The notes below the pieces were generated by a model. The model searched no databases. It saw only the letters and a list, made by a program, of their open reading frames with translations, and was not told where the DNA came from. Below, in pieces: positions 44,395 to 53,675 of a stretch of DNA of 64,000 nucleotides. This stretch comes from Lachnospiraceae bacterium (GTDB lineage: Bacteria > Bacillota > Clostridia > Lachnospirales > Lachnospiraceae): positions 1 through 64,000 of the forward strand of contig JAILNG010000014.1 of assembly GCA_024691875.1 (NCBI GenBank), in the 5' to 3' direction. Position numbers and translations under genes: made by a program. How positions within the stretch are numbered: position 1 is the first letter of the stretch; each line of letters starts with the position of its first letter.

Positions 44395-46905
44395 ATGGAT
44401 GAAGAGAACATTACCGTCACCGTTTCGGTAAGAAACCTGGTAGAGTTCATACTGAGATCGGGAGACATTGACAATACAAGATCGCACACTGATACGGATG
44501 CCATGCAGGAAGGTGCCAGGATACACAGAAAGATCCAAAAAAGCATGCCTGAAGGCTACAAAGCAGAGGTGCCTTTAAAAACCGTAAAGATACTTCAAAG
44601 AGAGGACAAAAAGGGAACTCTGGCACTGACTGTCGAAGGAAGAGCAGATGGCATATTTAAATTAAATCAAGATGTAATTATTGATGAAATTAAAAGTACG
44701 TATCTTTCTTTGGACAGGATCACTGAGGCTGTTCCTGTGCACGAGGCACAGGCAAAATGTTATGCGTGCATTTATGCGTCCGATGAGGAGCTTTCGGAGA
44801 TCGGTGTGCAGCTGACTTACTGTAACATTGAGAGTGAAGAGATAAAGAGATTTAACAGCACTTTTACTGCGGAAGAACTGAATGAATGGTTTGACGGTGT
44901 TGTAAAAGAATACGCCAAATGGCTATATTGGGAAGCGGACTGGAAAAAGATAAGAAACGAAAGCGTTAAAGGTCTTGAATTCCCTTTTCCTTACAGGCCC
45001 GGACAGAGAGAACTGGTAGGAAATGTATATAAAACGATTTCAAGAGGAAGGAAGCTTTTTATCGAAGCTCCTACAGGAGTAGGAAAGACTGTTTCCACGG
45101 TTTTTCCGTCTGTTTGGAGTGTGGGAGAAGGAAAAGCCTCCAAAATTTTTTATTTAACGGCCAAAACAATAGCCCGAACCGTAGCGGAGGATACCTTTGC
45201 ACTTTTGGGCACAAAAGGGCTGAAATTCAGATATGTGACACTTACTGCCAAAGAAAAGATCTGTGTTTTGGAAAAACCCGACTGTAATCCCAAAGCTTGC
45301 CCCAGAGCCTGTGGCCATGAGGATAGAGTGAATGACTGCGTGTTTGATCTTTTAACACATGAAGAAGAAATAAATCGTGATTTAATTTTAAAATATGCAG
45401 AAAAACACAATGTCTGTCCTTTTGAAATGAGCCTGGATGTCAGTCTTTGGGCAGATGCGGTGATCTGCGATTACAATTATGCATTCGATCCGGATGCCTG
45501 TTTGAAACGTTTCTTTTCCGAGGACAAAAAGAATGACTTTATATTCCTTATAGATGAGGCACACAATCTTTTGGAACGATCCAGAGAGATGTATAGCGCC
45601 GAATTGATCAAGGAAGACTTTTTGACTGTAAAAAAAGAGGTTGCTCCTTTAAACAAGAGACTTGAAAAACAACTTGACCAGTGCAATAAGGCATTGCTTT
45701 CGCTGAAAAGGGAATGCGATGATTTTCAGGTATGGGATCTGGCTGATGATCTATATAATAAGATATTAAGAGCATTTTCTGTATTTGAGGATTTTTTGGA
45801 CAGCACACCCGGAGGCTTTGAAGGAAAAGATGATGCGTTGGATCTTTTCTTTGACATGAGAAGATTTCTGGAAGTCTACGAGGGAATGGATGATGCCTAC
45901 AGGATCTACACCGATTACACCGAAAAAGGAAACTTCCGCATCAAGCTTCTTTGTATGGAGCCTGCAGCCAAACTGAAAAAGATAATGGGAAACACCAAAG
46001 CCTCAATTCTGTTCAGCGCCACGCTTCTTCCGATGAACTACTACAAAGAACAACTGGGCGGAAATGAAGACGATTATGCGATCTATGCGCCATCTCCCTT
46101 TTCTGCTGAGAAGAGAGTGATCATGATCGGAAGAGATGTTTCAACAAGATACGTAAGGCGCACTAGGGAAGAGTACCTTAAGGTTGCGAGCTATATAGAG
46201 GACTTTGTGAAAGCCAAAAAAGGAAACTATATGGTTTTCTTCAGCTCATATAAAATGATGGAAGACGTGTTGGCGGCTTCCGACAGACTACAAGAGTGGT
46301 ATGTTGGAAATAAAGAAGAGGCTCTTGATAAGGTTGACGATGAAAAACAGGCTGAAAAAGATAGTTACGATTTAGCTGAAAAAATAGTCGGAAATGACAA
46401 ATCAGGATTTGACAAAAGTGCTTGCGATGACAAAAAAGTCATTGAAATTATTATCCAAAGACGTGATATGAATGAAAAGGAGAAAGAAGAGTTCCTTGGA
46501 GCATTTAAGGAAAAGCCCGATTCTACTCTTGTCGGATTTGCGGTTATGGGAGGTGTTTTTTCGGAAGGGATCGACCTTACGGGAGACAGACTTAACGGAG
46601 CCGTGATAGTGGGATGCGGACTGCCTATGGTGGGAAACGAAAAAGAACTCTTTAAATTTTATTTTGATGAAAAATCGGGAACCGGGTTTGAGTACGCTTA
46701 TCTCTATCCCGGAATGAATAAAGTCATGCAGTCCGCGGGGCGTGTCATCAGAACTGTTGATGACGTGGGGGCGATCCTGCTGCTGGATGAACGTTTTGGA
46801 AATTCTCAATACACCGAGCTTTTTCCCAGAGAATGGTTTCCTTACGTTACCGTTAACCTGAACACAATGAAAGAGAGGTTAAAAGATTTCTATGACAGAC
46901 AATAA
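44395..46905 (+). CDS. PD-(D/E)XK nuclease-DinG/XPD-type helicase fusion
   Basis: An 836-residue protein. The first about 180 residues look like a Cas4/RecB-type nuclease: GARIH, GRADGIF, IDEIKST and the QAKCY motif. A superfamily 2 XPD/DinG helicase follows, with Walker A EAPTGVGKT, a Cys cluster between motifs Ia and II (CVLEKPDCNPKACPRAC) that fits a 4Fe-4S site, DEAH in FLIDEAHNLL, and the motif VI arginines in QSAGRVIRT. DinG-type enzymes unwind 5'-3' and resolve R-loops or damaged forks. A nuclease fusion suggests DNA repair or processing. A charged insertion (about 640-690) lies in the second RecA domain. It overlaps the VanZ-like gene by 14 bases. Confidence 0.88.
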   Translation: MDEENITVTVSVRNLVEFILRSGDIDNTRSHTDTDAMQEGARIHRKIQKSMPEGYKAEVPLKTVKILQREDKKGTLALTVEGRADGIFKLNQDVIIDEIKSTYLSLDRITEAVPVHEAQAKCYACIYASDEELSEIGVQLTYCNIESEEIKRFNSTFTAEELNEWFDGVVKEYAKWLYWEADWKKIRNESVKGLEFPFPYRPGQRELVGNVYKTISRGRKLFIEAPTGVGKTVSTVFPSVWSVGEGKASKIFYLTAKTIARTVAEDTFALLGTKGLKFRYVTLTAKEKICVLEKPDCNPKACPRACGHEDRVNDCVFDLLTHEEEINRDLILKYAEKHNVCPFEMSLDVSLWADAVICDYNYAFDPDACLKRFFSEDKKNDFIFLIDEAHNLLERSREMYSAELIKEDFLTVKKEVAPLNKRLEKQLDQCNKALLSLKRECDDFQVWDLADDLYNKILRAFSVFEDFLDSTPGGFEGKDDALDLFFDMRRFLEVYEGMDDAYRIYTDYTEKGNFRIKLLCMEPAAKLKKIMGNTKASILFSATLLPMNYYKEQLGGNEDDYAIYAPSPFSAEKRVIMIGRDVSTRYVRRTREEYLKVASYIEDFVKAKKGNYMVFFSSYKMMEDVLAASDRLQEWYVGNKEEALDKVDDEKQAEKDSYDLAEKIVGNDKSGFDKSACDDKKVIEIIIQRRDMNEKEKEEFLGAFKEKPDSTLVGFAVMGGVFSEGIDLTGDRLNGAVIVGCGLPMVGNEKELFKFYFDEKSGTGFEYAYLYPGMNKVMQSAGRVIRTVDDVGAILLLDERFGNSQYTELFPREWFPYVTVNLNTMKERLKDFYDRQ

Positions 46906-47728
46906 TACAATATATGCGGGGACCGGCGTTGCCACCGCCGTTATCTGTTTTCTTATTATGTTTAATGCGGAATCCCTGATCTGGCCTTTGATCTTTTGTG
47001 CATTGGTGATCGCTGTGGGAACCTGGGCTGTGATAAAAGCGGGAGACGGGCTGGAAGGACTTTTCATTTTTTCGGCGATCAATTTTGCTTATCCCGGAGT
47101 CAGACTTCTTTTTGATCTTTCGGCCAAAACCACTTCGGGAATCATTCCTTCTTTAAATGTTTTGGCTGTAATGCTTTCATGGGCGATTCCTTTTGTGTGG
47201 TCTGTTATATATGCGCTTTCCGCTCACGATGTCGAGAGAAACGGCTTTGCTGTCTGGTTCAGATCGCAGTCGATCATGATGGGACTTGGATATATTGCCT
47301 TCATGATCTTCTGGCTTTTTTATTACAACACTGCTTATCACGAAGAAGGTGCTTCATCTCAGTTGATTCCTTTTGCAACTTTTGCCGGTTATTTGGAAGC
47401 GGTCATCATGGGAAATATTTCCTGGAAGGTTCTGGCACTCTATTTTGTTTTTGCCGGAGCGATCTTTATCCCGTTCGGTTTCCTTGTTTCTATTGCGCTT
47501 TCGAGATTTAATGTTCTCGTGAGACTGGCGGTTGCCTTGTTTTTTCCGTTGCTCACCGAACTTATTCAGCTCTGGAGCGGTAAAAATTTGTTTGACATTG
47601 ATGATATAATAATTGGGTTCGTAGGAGGAGCGCTGGGAATACTGATCCACAACATCCTTGATGCCGTTTTTCTTGAGATCTGCGGAAGGAGCTGCACGGG
47701 AAAGCCCAAGAGATACTCCTTTGAGTAA
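46892..47728 (+). CDS. Membrane protein with VanZ-like C-terminal region
   Basis: A 278-residue protein with about seven hydrophobic helices. The C-terminal 70 residues (FPLLTELIQLWSGKNLFDID then DIIIGFVGGALG) match the VanZ-like pattern, in which E..Q and the DIDD..G motif are conserved. VanZ relatives are linked to glycopeptide tolerance or cell-envelope functions, but most are of unknown role. The N-terminal half is an unrelated hydrophobic segment. It begins 14 bases before the helicase stop in another frame, so the two are translationally coupled. The function remains unknown. Confidence 0.75.
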   Translation: MTDNNTIYAGTGVATAVICFLIMFNAESLIWPLIFCALVIAVGTWAVIKAGDGLEGLFIFSAINFAYPGVRLLFDLSAKTTSGIIPSLNVLAVMLSWAIPFVWSVIYALSAHDVERNGFAVWFRSQSIMMGLGYIAFMIFWLFYYNTAYHEEGASSQLIPFATFAGYLEAVIMGNISWKVLALYFVFAGAIFIPFGFLVSIALSRFNVLVRLAVALFFPLLTELIQLWSGKNLFDIDDIIIGFVGGALGILIHNILDAVFLEICGRSCTGKPKRYSFE

Positions 47729-47788
47729 GGAAATTCATTAATTAATAAAAGAAAAATTCAAGATGAAAGATGAAGAGAGGTAAATTTA

Positions 47789-48499
47789 ATGCGAATTATC
47801 GAAGCGAAAGACTATGCAGACATGAGCCGTAAGGCGGCAAACGTGATCTCTGCGCAGGTTATCCTTGAGCCCCGTTCGGTTTTGGGGCTTGCAACCGGAT
47901 CAACACCCATCGGAGCCTACAAACAGCTGATCGACTGGTACAATAAGGGGGATATAGATTTCTCCCAGACAAAATCAGTGAATCTCGACGAATACATCGG
48001 GCTTGACGGCTCGAATGACCAGAGCTATCGCTATTTTATGAACACCAATTTTTTTGACGGTATCAATATTAAAAAAGAAAACACTTTTGTACCCAACGGT
48101 AAAGCTCCCGACATGGAAGCGGAATGCAAGAGATACGATGAACTGATCAAATCCCTCGGTGGTATCGATCTGCAGCTTCTCGGCATCGGACACGACGGAC
48201 ACATAGGGTTCAACGAGCCTGGTGCTGCTTTTGAAAAGACTACGCACATTGTTGAACTTGAAGAAGCAACCATCAAAGCAAATGCCAGATTTTTCGGGTC
48301 TGAGGAAAAGGTACCCAAAAAAGCGATAACAATGGGCATCAAATCCATTATGCAGGCTAAAAAGCTTCTTTTGATCGCTAACGGACCGGACAAAAAGGAT
48401 ATTGTGGAAAAGGCTTTACACGGACCCGTTACTCCCATGGTTCCCGCGTCTATCCTGCAGTTCCATCCCAATCTGACGGTGGTTTATTGCTTTAATTAG
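47789..48499 (+). CDS. nagB: Glucosamine-6-phosphate deaminase
   Basis: A 236-residue enzyme that converts glucosamine 6-phosphate to fructose 6-phosphate and ammonia, linking amino-sugar use to glycolysis. Conserved segments are LGLATGSTPIGAY, NLDEYIGLDGS, and GIGHDGHIGFNEPG with the active-site Asp and His. The length matches the short, non-allosteric Firmicute NagB. GAGAGG precedes the ATG. nagA follows 50 bp downstream on the same strand, then xylB, giving one likely operon. Confidence 0.95.
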   Translation: MRIIEAKDYADMSRKAANVISAQVILEPRSVLGLATGSTPIGAYKQLIDWYNKGDIDFSQTKSVNLDEYIGLDGSNDQSYRYFMNTNFFDGINIKKENTFVPNGKAPDMEAECKRYDELIKSLGGIDLQLLGIGHDGHIGFNEPGAAFEKTTHIVELEEATIKANARFFGSEEKVPKKAITMGIKSIMQAKKLLLIANGPDKKDIVEKALHGPVTPMVPASILQFHPNLTVVYCFN

Positions 48500-48549
48500 G
48501 TATCGTTTTGTGATGACAGGTTCAACGTTGATTTTCAGGAGTGTCCAAA

Positions 48550-49650
48550 ATGAACATTTTTTATGAAGGAAAGTTCGTAAAAGGAGAATTCGAAACAAAG
48601 GACGGAAGGTTTTCTGCCGTCCGTGTGCTCGGAGAAGAAGACCCCAAAGACAAAGACTACGCCGTTCCCGGCTATCTTGACATTCACACCCACGGCAGAA
48701 GCGGAGAAGACTTCAGCTTTGTTGACGACCAAAAACTGGAAAAGCTCACGAAAGCATATGCCTGCTGTGGCGTTACATCCGTTTTGGCGACTACGATGAC
48801 GAATGAGCCGAAGGCTGTGGAGATTTCGATCGAGGCGGCGGGAAGAGCCGCAAGCCGCGAACCGAAGGCGGGTGAAGCAAGAGTCCTGGGCGTTCACATG
48901 GAAGGCCCTTTTTTGGGAAAAGACAAAAAGGGAGCCCATGATGAAAATTTCTTGTGGGAATTTGACAAAATTTGGTTAGATAAAATAATAGAAAAAAGTA
49001 ATAATAGCATCAGGATCATTTCGGTGGATCCCAATCTCAAAGATTCATCCGATTTTATCAGAGAGTACACAAAGCGCGGGATCGTGATCTCTATCGCTCA
49101 CACGAGCGCAGATTATGAGACTGCTCTTAGGGCTGCGGATGCCGGGGCGGATCACGTGACTCATCTGTTTAATGCTATGAATCCGTTAAACCACAGAGCG
49201 CCGGGAGTGATCGGAGCGGCTTTTGACAGGCAGCTTTTTTCTGAGATCATCTGTGACGGGATCCATGTGAAGCCTACGCTGATAAGGATGTGGTTTAAAC
49301 TCATGGCGGACAGGATGATAATTATTTCGGATTCCATGCAGGCGGCGGGATTAAAAGACGGCAAGTACTCTTTGGGAGGACTTGATGTTTTCGTGAAGGA
49401 CGGGAAAGCCGTTCAGGAGAATGGAACCATCGCCGGATCGGTAACAGACGTCGGGACCGAAGTGAGAAATGTGATCAATTACGGCGTGAGCCGTGAAGAG
49501 GCTGTTCTGGCCGCTACCTTTAATGCTGCGCGTTCCATAGGAGCATCTGATAAGGTGGGCAGGATAGCAAAAGGCTGTGCAGCGGATTACCTCATTACGG
49601 ATGAGGGTCTGAATATAAAGAATGTTATTATTAACGGGAGGACAATTTAA
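48550..49650 (+). CDS. nagA: N-acetylglucosamine-6-phosphate deacetylase
   Basis: A 366-residue amidohydrolase that removes acetate from N-acetylglucosamine 6-phosphate and supplies NagB. Visible motifs are GYLDIHTHGRSGEDF, the metal-binding HMEGPFLG, SIAHTSADYE, THLFNAMNPLNHRAPG and the catalytic Asp in IISDSMQAAG. The ORF track starts at GTG 48541, but the ATG at 48550 lies 8 bases after AGGAG and gives a normal N-terminus. Its stop codon overlaps the xylB start by one base (TTTAATG), coupling the two. Confidence 0.94.
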   Translation: MNIFYEGKFVKGEFETKDGRFSAVRVLGEEDPKDKDYAVPGYLDIHTHGRSGEDFSFVDDQKLEKLTKAYACCGVTSVLATTMTNEPKAVEISIEAAGRAASREPKAGEARVLGVHMEGPFLGKDKKGAHDENFLWEFDKIWLDKIIEKSNNSIRIISVDPNLKDSSDFIREYTKRGIVISIAHTSADYETALRAADAGADHVTHLFNAMNPLNHRAPGVIGAAFDRQLFSEIICDGIHVKPTLIRMWFKLMADRMIIISDSMQAAGLKDGKYSLGGLDVFVKDGKAVQENGTIAGSVTDVGTEVRNVINYGVSREEAVLAATFNAARSIGASDKVGRIAKGCAADYLITDEGLNIKNVIINGRTI

Positions 49651-51125
49651 TGTATTATTTAGGTGTGGATCTCGGAACATCTTCCATAAAGCTTGTTGTA
49701 ATGGATGAAAAGGGTGCTATTCAGGCAACTGCGGGAGCAGAGTACGGGCTCAGCTTTCCGAAGCCCGGCTGGTCGGAGCAGAGCCCCGCAGACTGGGTTA
49801 AGGGAATGAAGGAGAGCTTTAAGAAACTTTCCGAAAAGATCGATCTGAAAAAGGTAAAGGGCATCAGCTTCGGCGGACAGATGCACGGACTTGTTATCCT
49901 GGATGAAAAGGACAATGTCATCAGACCCGCTATCCTTTGGAACGACGGAAGAACCCAGAAGGAATGTGATTATCTCAACAAGACTGTCGGAAGAGAAAAG
50001 ATCTCTTCTTACACTGCAAACATGGCTCTTACAGGCTTTACAGCACCCAAGATCCTTTGGGTAAAGGAAAATGAGCCCGAGAACTTTAAAAAGATCTGCA
50101 AGATCATGCTTCCCAAGGACTATCTTGCTTATGTTCTTACAGGCGTTCATTGCACGGATTACTCCGATGCGTCCGGAATGCTTCTTCTTGACGTAAAGAA
50201 CAAGTGCTGGTCCAAGGAGATGATGGAACTTTGCGATGTTAAGGAAAATCAGCTTGCAAAGCTCTATGAAAGCTATGATGTTGTAGGAACCGTTAAGGCT
50301 GACATGGCAGCAGAGCTGGGACTCGGAGCTGACGTTAAGGTTACGGCAGGTGCGGGAGACAATGCTGCAGGTGCTATCGGAACAGGTACCGTCAAGAACG
50401 GAATGACGATCGTTTCCCTCGGAACCAGCGGAACCGTATTCACAGCAAGTGACAAGTTCGCTGTGGATGACAAGAACGCTCTTCACATGTTTGCTCATGC
50501 AAACGGAAAGTATCATCTTATGGGATGCATGCTTTCAGCGGCCTCTTCAAATAAATGGTGGATGGATGAGATCATCGGAACGAAGGATTACGCAGGCGAG
50601 CAGAAGAAGATCGGTGCACTCGGTGAAAACCACGTTTACTATCTGCCTTATCTTATGGGCGAGCGTACACCTCACAACAATCCCAATGCAAGAGGAAGCT
50701 TTGTGGGTATGACAATGGACACAACACGTTCAGACATGACACTTGCCGTTCTTGAAGGCGTTACTTTCGCACTTCGTGATTCCCTTGAGATCGCTCGTTC
50801 TCTCGGCGTTAAGATCGACACCATCCGTGCTACGGGCGGCGGTGCAAAGAGCCCTCTTTGGAGACAGCTCCTTGCAAACATCATGAACGTTAACGTTGAG
50901 ATCATGAACAGCGAAGAAGGTCCCGGATACGGTGCTGCGATCCTTGCTGCTGTAGGCTGCGGAGAGTACGCAAGCGTTGAAGAAGCTACCGATAAGATCG
51001 TAAAGGTTTCCGAAAAGCTTTCTCCCGATGCGGATCTGGTTAAGAAGTACGAAGTTAAGTACAACGTTTGGAAGAAGATCTATCCCGCACTCAAGGATGT
51101 TTTTGACGATGTTGCGACAAAGTGA
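49650..51125 (+). CDS. xylB: Xylulokinase
   Basis: A 491-residue FGGY-family kinase that phosphorylates D-xylulose to D-xylulose 5-phosphate. The N-terminal ATP-phosphate motif is YLGVDLGTSSIK. The substrate segment ISFGGQMHGLVILD and ILWNDGRTQKECDYL are typical of XylB, as are the second phosphate loop SLGTSGTVF and the adenosine motif GGGAKSPLWRQL. Length and motifs fit well. It is joined to nagA by a one-base overlap, an unusual partnership since xylose isomerase is absent. Codon use shifts toward highly expressed patterns (many GTT/CTT), and a terminator hairpin follows. Confidence 0.93.
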   Translation: MYYLGVDLGTSSIKLVVMDEKGAIQATAGAEYGLSFPKPGWSEQSPADWVKGMKESFKKLSEKIDLKKVKGISFGGQMHGLVILDEKDNVIRPAILWNDGRTQKECDYLNKTVGREKISSYTANMALTGFTAPKILWVKENEPENFKKICKIMLPKDYLAYVLTGVHCTDYSDASGMLLLDVKNKCWSKEMMELCDVKENQLAKLYESYDVVGTVKADMAAELGLGADVKVTAGAGDNAAGAIGTGTVKNGMTIVSLGTSGTVFTASDKFAVDDKNALHMFAHANGKYHLMGCMLSAASSNKWWMDEIIGTKDYAGEQKKIGALGENHVYYLPYLMGERTPHNNPNARGSFVGMTMDTTRSDMTLAVLEGVTFALRDSLEIARSLGVKIDTIRATGGGAKSPLWRQLLANIMNVNVEIMNSEEGPGYGAAILAAVGCGEYASVEEATDKIVKVSEKLSPDADLVKKYEVKYNVWKKIYPALKDVFDDVATK

Positions 51126-51178
51126 TGCGGAGATCGCTGAACAAACGACAGAAATGAATTTAAACAATCTCTAAATTT

Positions 51179-51210
51179 AAGGGCGGATTTGTTCCGCCCT
51201 TATGTTATAC
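51179..51210 (+). terminator. Terminator-like hairpin after xylB
   Basis: AAGGGCGGA (51179-51187) and TCCGCCCTT (51193-51201), loop TTTGT, followed by the weak T-tract ATGTTATACTTT. Confidence 0.65.
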
Positions 51211-51246
51211 TTTACGATACAACTATCATTAAAGTGAGGTTTACAC

Positions 51247-52704
51247 ATGAACACCAAGAACCCGGAAAAAATTTACAGGATCCATATGGGGCCCGCAAAG
51301 TACTCACTTGATCTCTGCGACGGAAGCGAGAGAGGAGAGTACGTTAATCAGGACTACATTCTTCATGCGCTCGGAAGGCCGCACAGAGCTATCAATCTTA
51401 TGTATTGTTATTACCCGAATGATGAAGGCTGGCCCGAGAGAGCAAGCGTGGCTTTTAAAGACAAGAAGGTTGGCTTTGCATGGGATTATCCTTACGATGA
51501 CTATTTTCCCTACGGCGGAGGTCTGAAAGGAAATAAGGATGCGGACGTTTTTAAACAGATAAAAGAGATCCGCCGCCACGGGATGGATGTTATTTTGACA
51601 CTTACCATCGATCCTAAAGTGAGTGACGAGCATCTTCGTGCCATCGGCCGTGATTTAAGGAAGTTCGGAAGAATGGAACTTCGCATAAATCATGAAGCAA
51701 CAGGAAACTGGTTTTCTTTTACGAAAAGGGCGACCTACAAGGAAATCGGCGAGTTCTTCTGTCATGCATCCAAGCTCATCAAAGAGGAAGCACCGAATGT
51801 CAAGACAATTACATGCGTTGGCGGTATAGAAGATCTGAAGAGCAATACCATCACCATGGAAGAAGAGTTTAAGAATACGATCTTTGAAGCAGACATATGG
51901 TCCGTGGATAAATATCTGGCTCTTCACTGGGGATGGCCTTACGATGTAGCTGAAAAAGGCGGAAAGAGTTTTGCCAGATACCCGGTTTCGGAAGTGTATG
52001 AAAAGACAAAAAGAAGCTGGAAGCGTTATACGGAACTTAACAACGGAAAGTCCAAACCTTTTGTAATGGCTGAGCTTAATGCGGATGCAGATGTTACGGG
52101 ACCTTACGACCAGATCAAAATGATGAAAGAATTCATCGGAATGCTAAAAAAAGATCCGGATGACTGGTTTAAGGGCTTTACATTCTATCAGTTCAGGGAC
52201 AGGGGGAGACTGGGACTGGAAACGGAGGACCCCAACGATAAGTTTGTGGGCGTCCGCCAGCCTGTAATGGATTATTACATCGATCTTATCAATGAACCTG
52301 AGTTCATGCCTGTGATCACCAAAGGTAAGTCTGTTAAAAAGAATGAAGAAGTGAATCTTCGTTTCGGAGCATCGGATGATGCGGAAGGAATTGCAATGGA
52401 GTTCACGGTACCTAAGAATCCGGTATTCTTCGAAGCTTATTTTGAAGATGAGGCATCGGATTATAACCTTATGATGGAGGTTAACGGCCAGTGGTTCTAC
52501 AAAGCACCGGGAACAAAGTGTGTGGACATGATGGAGGCTTTTTATAAGAAAAAGCTAAAAGGAGAAACAACGCTTCAGGTGAAGCTTTTTGCACCGCCCG
52601 CTACGGGAGAGAATGAGGACGACATTTTGAATTACAATAAGGTGATCAAAACGCTTCCCAAGTTTCGCATAGAGTGTGAGCCTGTTGTTAAAAGAAAAAG
52701 ATAA
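51247..52704 (+). CDS. Putative glycoside hydrolase, GH26-like TIM barrel
   Basis: A 485-residue cytosolic protein (no signal peptide). The middle of the barrel has RINHEATGNWFSF, which resembles the acid/base region of GH26 and clan-A glycosidases (HE-NG-WF). A later PFVMAELNADADV could hold the nucleophile Glu. The final about 120 residues form a beta-rich domain (VKKNEEVNLRFGASDDAEGI onward). The closest family I can suggest is GH26 (beta-mannanase or xylanase type), with limited confidence. GTGAGG precedes the ATG. It stands alone between the xylB terminator and a double hairpin. Confidence 0.5.
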   Translation: MNTKNPEKIYRIHMGPAKYSLDLCDGSERGEYVNQDYILHALGRPHRAINLMYCYYPNDEGWPERASVAFKDKKVGFAWDYPYDDYFPYGGGLKGNKDADVFKQIKEIRRHGMDVILTLTIDPKVSDEHLRAIGRDLRKFGRMELRINHEATGNWFSFTKRATYKEIGEFFCHASKLIKEEAPNVKTITCVGGIEDLKSNTITMEEEFKNTIFEADIWSVDKYLALHWGWPYDVAEKGGKSFARYPVSEVYEKTKRSWKRYTELNNGKSKPFVMAELNADADVTGPYDQIKMMKEFIGMLKKDPDDWFKGFTFYQFRDRGRLGLETEDPNDKFVGVRQPVMDYYIDLINEPEFMPVITKGKSVKKNEEVNLRFGASDDAEGIAMEFTVPKNPVFFEAYFEDEASDYNLMMEVNGQWFYKAPGTKCVDMMEAFYKKKLKGETTLQVKLFAPPATGENEDDILNYNKVIKTLPKFRIECEPVVKRKR

Positions 52705-52708
52705 AAAA

Positions 52709-52769
52709 TCCCCCCGATATTTATCAGGGGTAAAACCTTGGCCGCCGGGAATCCGGCGGCCTTTGTCTT
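52709..52769. terminator. Paired terminators between GH26-like gene and hpf
   Basis: CCCC-c-GAT-attt-ATC-a-GGGG (52711-52730) is preceded by an A-run, so it gives a T-run on the minus strand for hpf. GGCCGCCGG-gaat-CCGGCGGCC (52740-52761) with TTTGTCTT follows for the plus strand. Confidence 0.75.
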
Positions 52770-52787
52770 ATGTTAACCCCGAAGATT

Positions 52788-53318
52788 CTAATATCCTTCG
52801 GGCTCGATCAATCCGTAAGTGTCACCTTTACGCTTGTAAACCACATTAATTTCATTGGTTTCCGCATTTCTGAAAACGAAGAAATTGTGATTTAAGAGTT
52901 CCATCTGTACACAAGCCTCTTCAACATCCATGGGCTTAATGTCAAATCTTTTGGTCCTTACTATCTTGATCTCGTCATCCGCTGAGTCGTCTTCTTCGGT
53001 AAAAGCAGCTGCGAAATTGGCTGCGCTTTGTTTCTTATCAATTAGCTTTTTTCTGTACCTCCTGAGTTGTCTTTCGATGATGTCTTCAATCATGTCGATG
53101 GAAGCGTACATGTCTTCGCTTTCTTCTTCGGCGTGGATCGTGGTACCTTTAAGAGGAATTGTAACTTCGACCTTCTGCTTGCCGCCTTGGACGCTGAAGG
53201 TTACATGGACTTCGGTCTCGGGTTTGAAATAGTGTTCAAGCTTGCCCAGCTTTTCCTCCACCATGTTCTTCATGCCTTTGGTTACTTCAATGTTTTTGCC
53301 ATACGTGTAAATGCGCAT
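52788..53318 (-). CDS. hpf: Ribosome hibernation promoting factor, long form
   Basis: A 176-residue long HPF. The N-terminal ribosome-binding domain (about 1-100, IYTYGKNIEVTKGMKNMVEEK) fits the decoding centre and blocks tRNA and mRNA. A flexible acidic linker follows. The C-terminal dimerisation domain (about 125-176, with VRTKRFDIKPMDVEEACVQM and NVVYKRKGDTYGLIEP) drives formation of 100S ribosome dimers in stationary phase. AAGGGAG precedes the ATG. In many Firmicutes hpf lies directly upstream of secA and prfB on the same strand; here it is inverted and divergent from secA, with the 600-bp region between. A promoter with TTGAAA/TATCAT lies upstream. Confidence 0.95.
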   Translation of the reverse strand: MRIYTYGKNIEVTKGMKNMVEEKLGKLEHYFKPETEVHVTFSVQGGKQKVEVTIPLKGTTIHAEEESEDMYASIDMIEDIIERQLRRYRKKLIDKKQSAANFAAAFTEEDDSADDEIKIVRTKRFDIKPMDVEEACVQMELLNHNFFVFRNAETNEINVVYKRKGDTYGLIEPEGY

Positions 53319-53378
53319 ACAATCACTCCCTTTATTTAGTTGATTGGCTGAAACCTGTGAGGTTTTAACCTGGTTTTA

Positions 53379-53406
53379 TGATAGCATATGCCCTCTTTTT
53401 TTTCAA
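53379..53406 (-). promoter_or_regulatory. hpf promoter
   Basis: Minus strand TTGAAA (53401-53406) and TATCAT (53379-53384), 16-bp spacer, about 60 bp before the start codon. Confidence 0.6.
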
Positions 53407-53589
53407 CTGTTGCAAGCCAAGTTTACAGAAATTTTATTGAGAGTATTTGGAATTTTCTGAAAAAATATGTGTCAAGAAGAAATACTAATAAATGCTCCTG
53501 ATTTGAACTTTTCGTTAATATTTACAAGGAAAATTTTGTATTATTTTGGTGTAGAATTATTCCACTTTGATAGTATAATCGGTGGAAAA

Positions 53590-53675
53590 TGTGGATAACT
53601 TTGCGAATAACTCACTTTTAAGGCTAAAAACAGCCGATTTTCCTGTGGATAACTTTTGCGCAAATTTGCGCAAAA
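53590..53675 (+). promoter_or_regulatory. Two perfect DnaA boxes and a 22-bp palindrome
   Basis: TGTGGATAA, the complement of the consensus TTATCCACA, occurs at 53590-53598 and 53644-53652 in the same orientation, 54 bp apart. One base after the second box, TTTTGCGCAAATTTGCGCAAAA (53654-53675) is a perfect palindrome. TATAAT (53574-53579) lies just upstream of the first box. Confidence 0.7.
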
